Assembly (NCBI GenBank): GCA_025999255.1
Contig: BNXB01000078.1
Location: 1-5,867 of the forward strand
DNA: 5,867 nt
Reading direction: 5' to 3'
Source: Bacteroidia bacterium
GTDB taxonomy: Bacteria > Bacteroidota > Bacteroidia > Bacteroidales > Azobacteroidaceae
The translations under genes were made by a program, and so were the position numbers. The notes beneath the pieces were generated by a model, which worked only from the letters and a program-made list of their open reading frames with translations, did not search any database and had not been told where the DNA came from. Below are positions 5,809-5,867 of this stretch, piece by piece. Positions within the stretch are counted from its first letter, which is position 1. The number at the start of each line of letters is the position of its first letter.

Positions 5809-5867
5809 CACCACCTGAACAGCCCTCCCGCCCTCTTGCTAAAAGGGCGAAAGTTACAAAAAATTTT

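Larger units (their letters stand above)
5451..5867. other. Region without a convincing gene: promoter, microsatellite and hairpin
   Basis: Short frames exist on both strands, but none resembles a known protein and two are built from the 7-bp repeat itself. The region carries a strong rightward promoter (5557-5588), nine GCACACA units (5746-5808), and a hairpin CGCCCT/AGGGCG (5829-5834 with 5844-5849, loop 9 nt). The hairpin has no T-run right after it. Two ACCGG motifs occur in 5457-5476. The transcribed target of the promoter may start beyond the window end. Confidence 0.5.

Noticed and set aside
5602..5814. Cysteine/valine repeat protein on the minus strand
   Set aside because: Its first third is only the translation of the 7-bp microsatellite, and the rest matches nothing recognisable. 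No leftward promoter was seen upstream.

Overview
The window looks like Bacteroidales chromosome (Bacteroides, Parabacteroides or a close relative). The grounds are: exact or near-exact Bacteroides-type -7 boxes (TAnnTTTG) in front of several units, start codons without Shine-Dalgarno motifs, AT-rich spacers, and Bacteroidetes-style insertion sequences. Genus assignment is inference.

Layout from left to right. Positions 1-127 are the outer end of an IS66-family insertion sequence, pointing out of the window. It ends in GTAAGCCCCC (read on the minus strand) and carries the first 18 codons of the small accessory gene. It abuts a ClbS/DfsB-family (DUF1706) gene, 128-561, that lacks its N-terminal third, so the IS appears to have interrupted that gene. 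A 146-bp spacer with a perfect 22-bp palindrome follows, then an intact fsr-like MFS transporter gene (708-1928). Converging on it is an exported family 5 glycoside hydrolase gene (1948-3219, minus), with a Bacteroides-type -7 box about 40 bp upstream of its start. A second insertion sequence, an IS1634/IS4-type DDE element of about 2.1 kb, occupies roughly 3362-5450 with its transposase on the minus strand.

The last 417 bp hold no convincing gene. They do contain a very good Bacteroides promoter (TTTG-N20-TATCTTTG) reading rightward, nine perfect copies of a 7-bp tandem repeat (GCACACA), and a short GC-rich hairpin near the window end.

No pathway ties the genes together. This is an accessory stretch in which two unrelated IS elements have landed around an efflux pump gene and a lone secreted glycosidase gene. 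I did not find a clear new multi-gene system. The least explained signals are the strong promoter aimed at a 7-bp microsatellite, whose copy number would shift reading frame, and the nested palindrome upstream of fsr.
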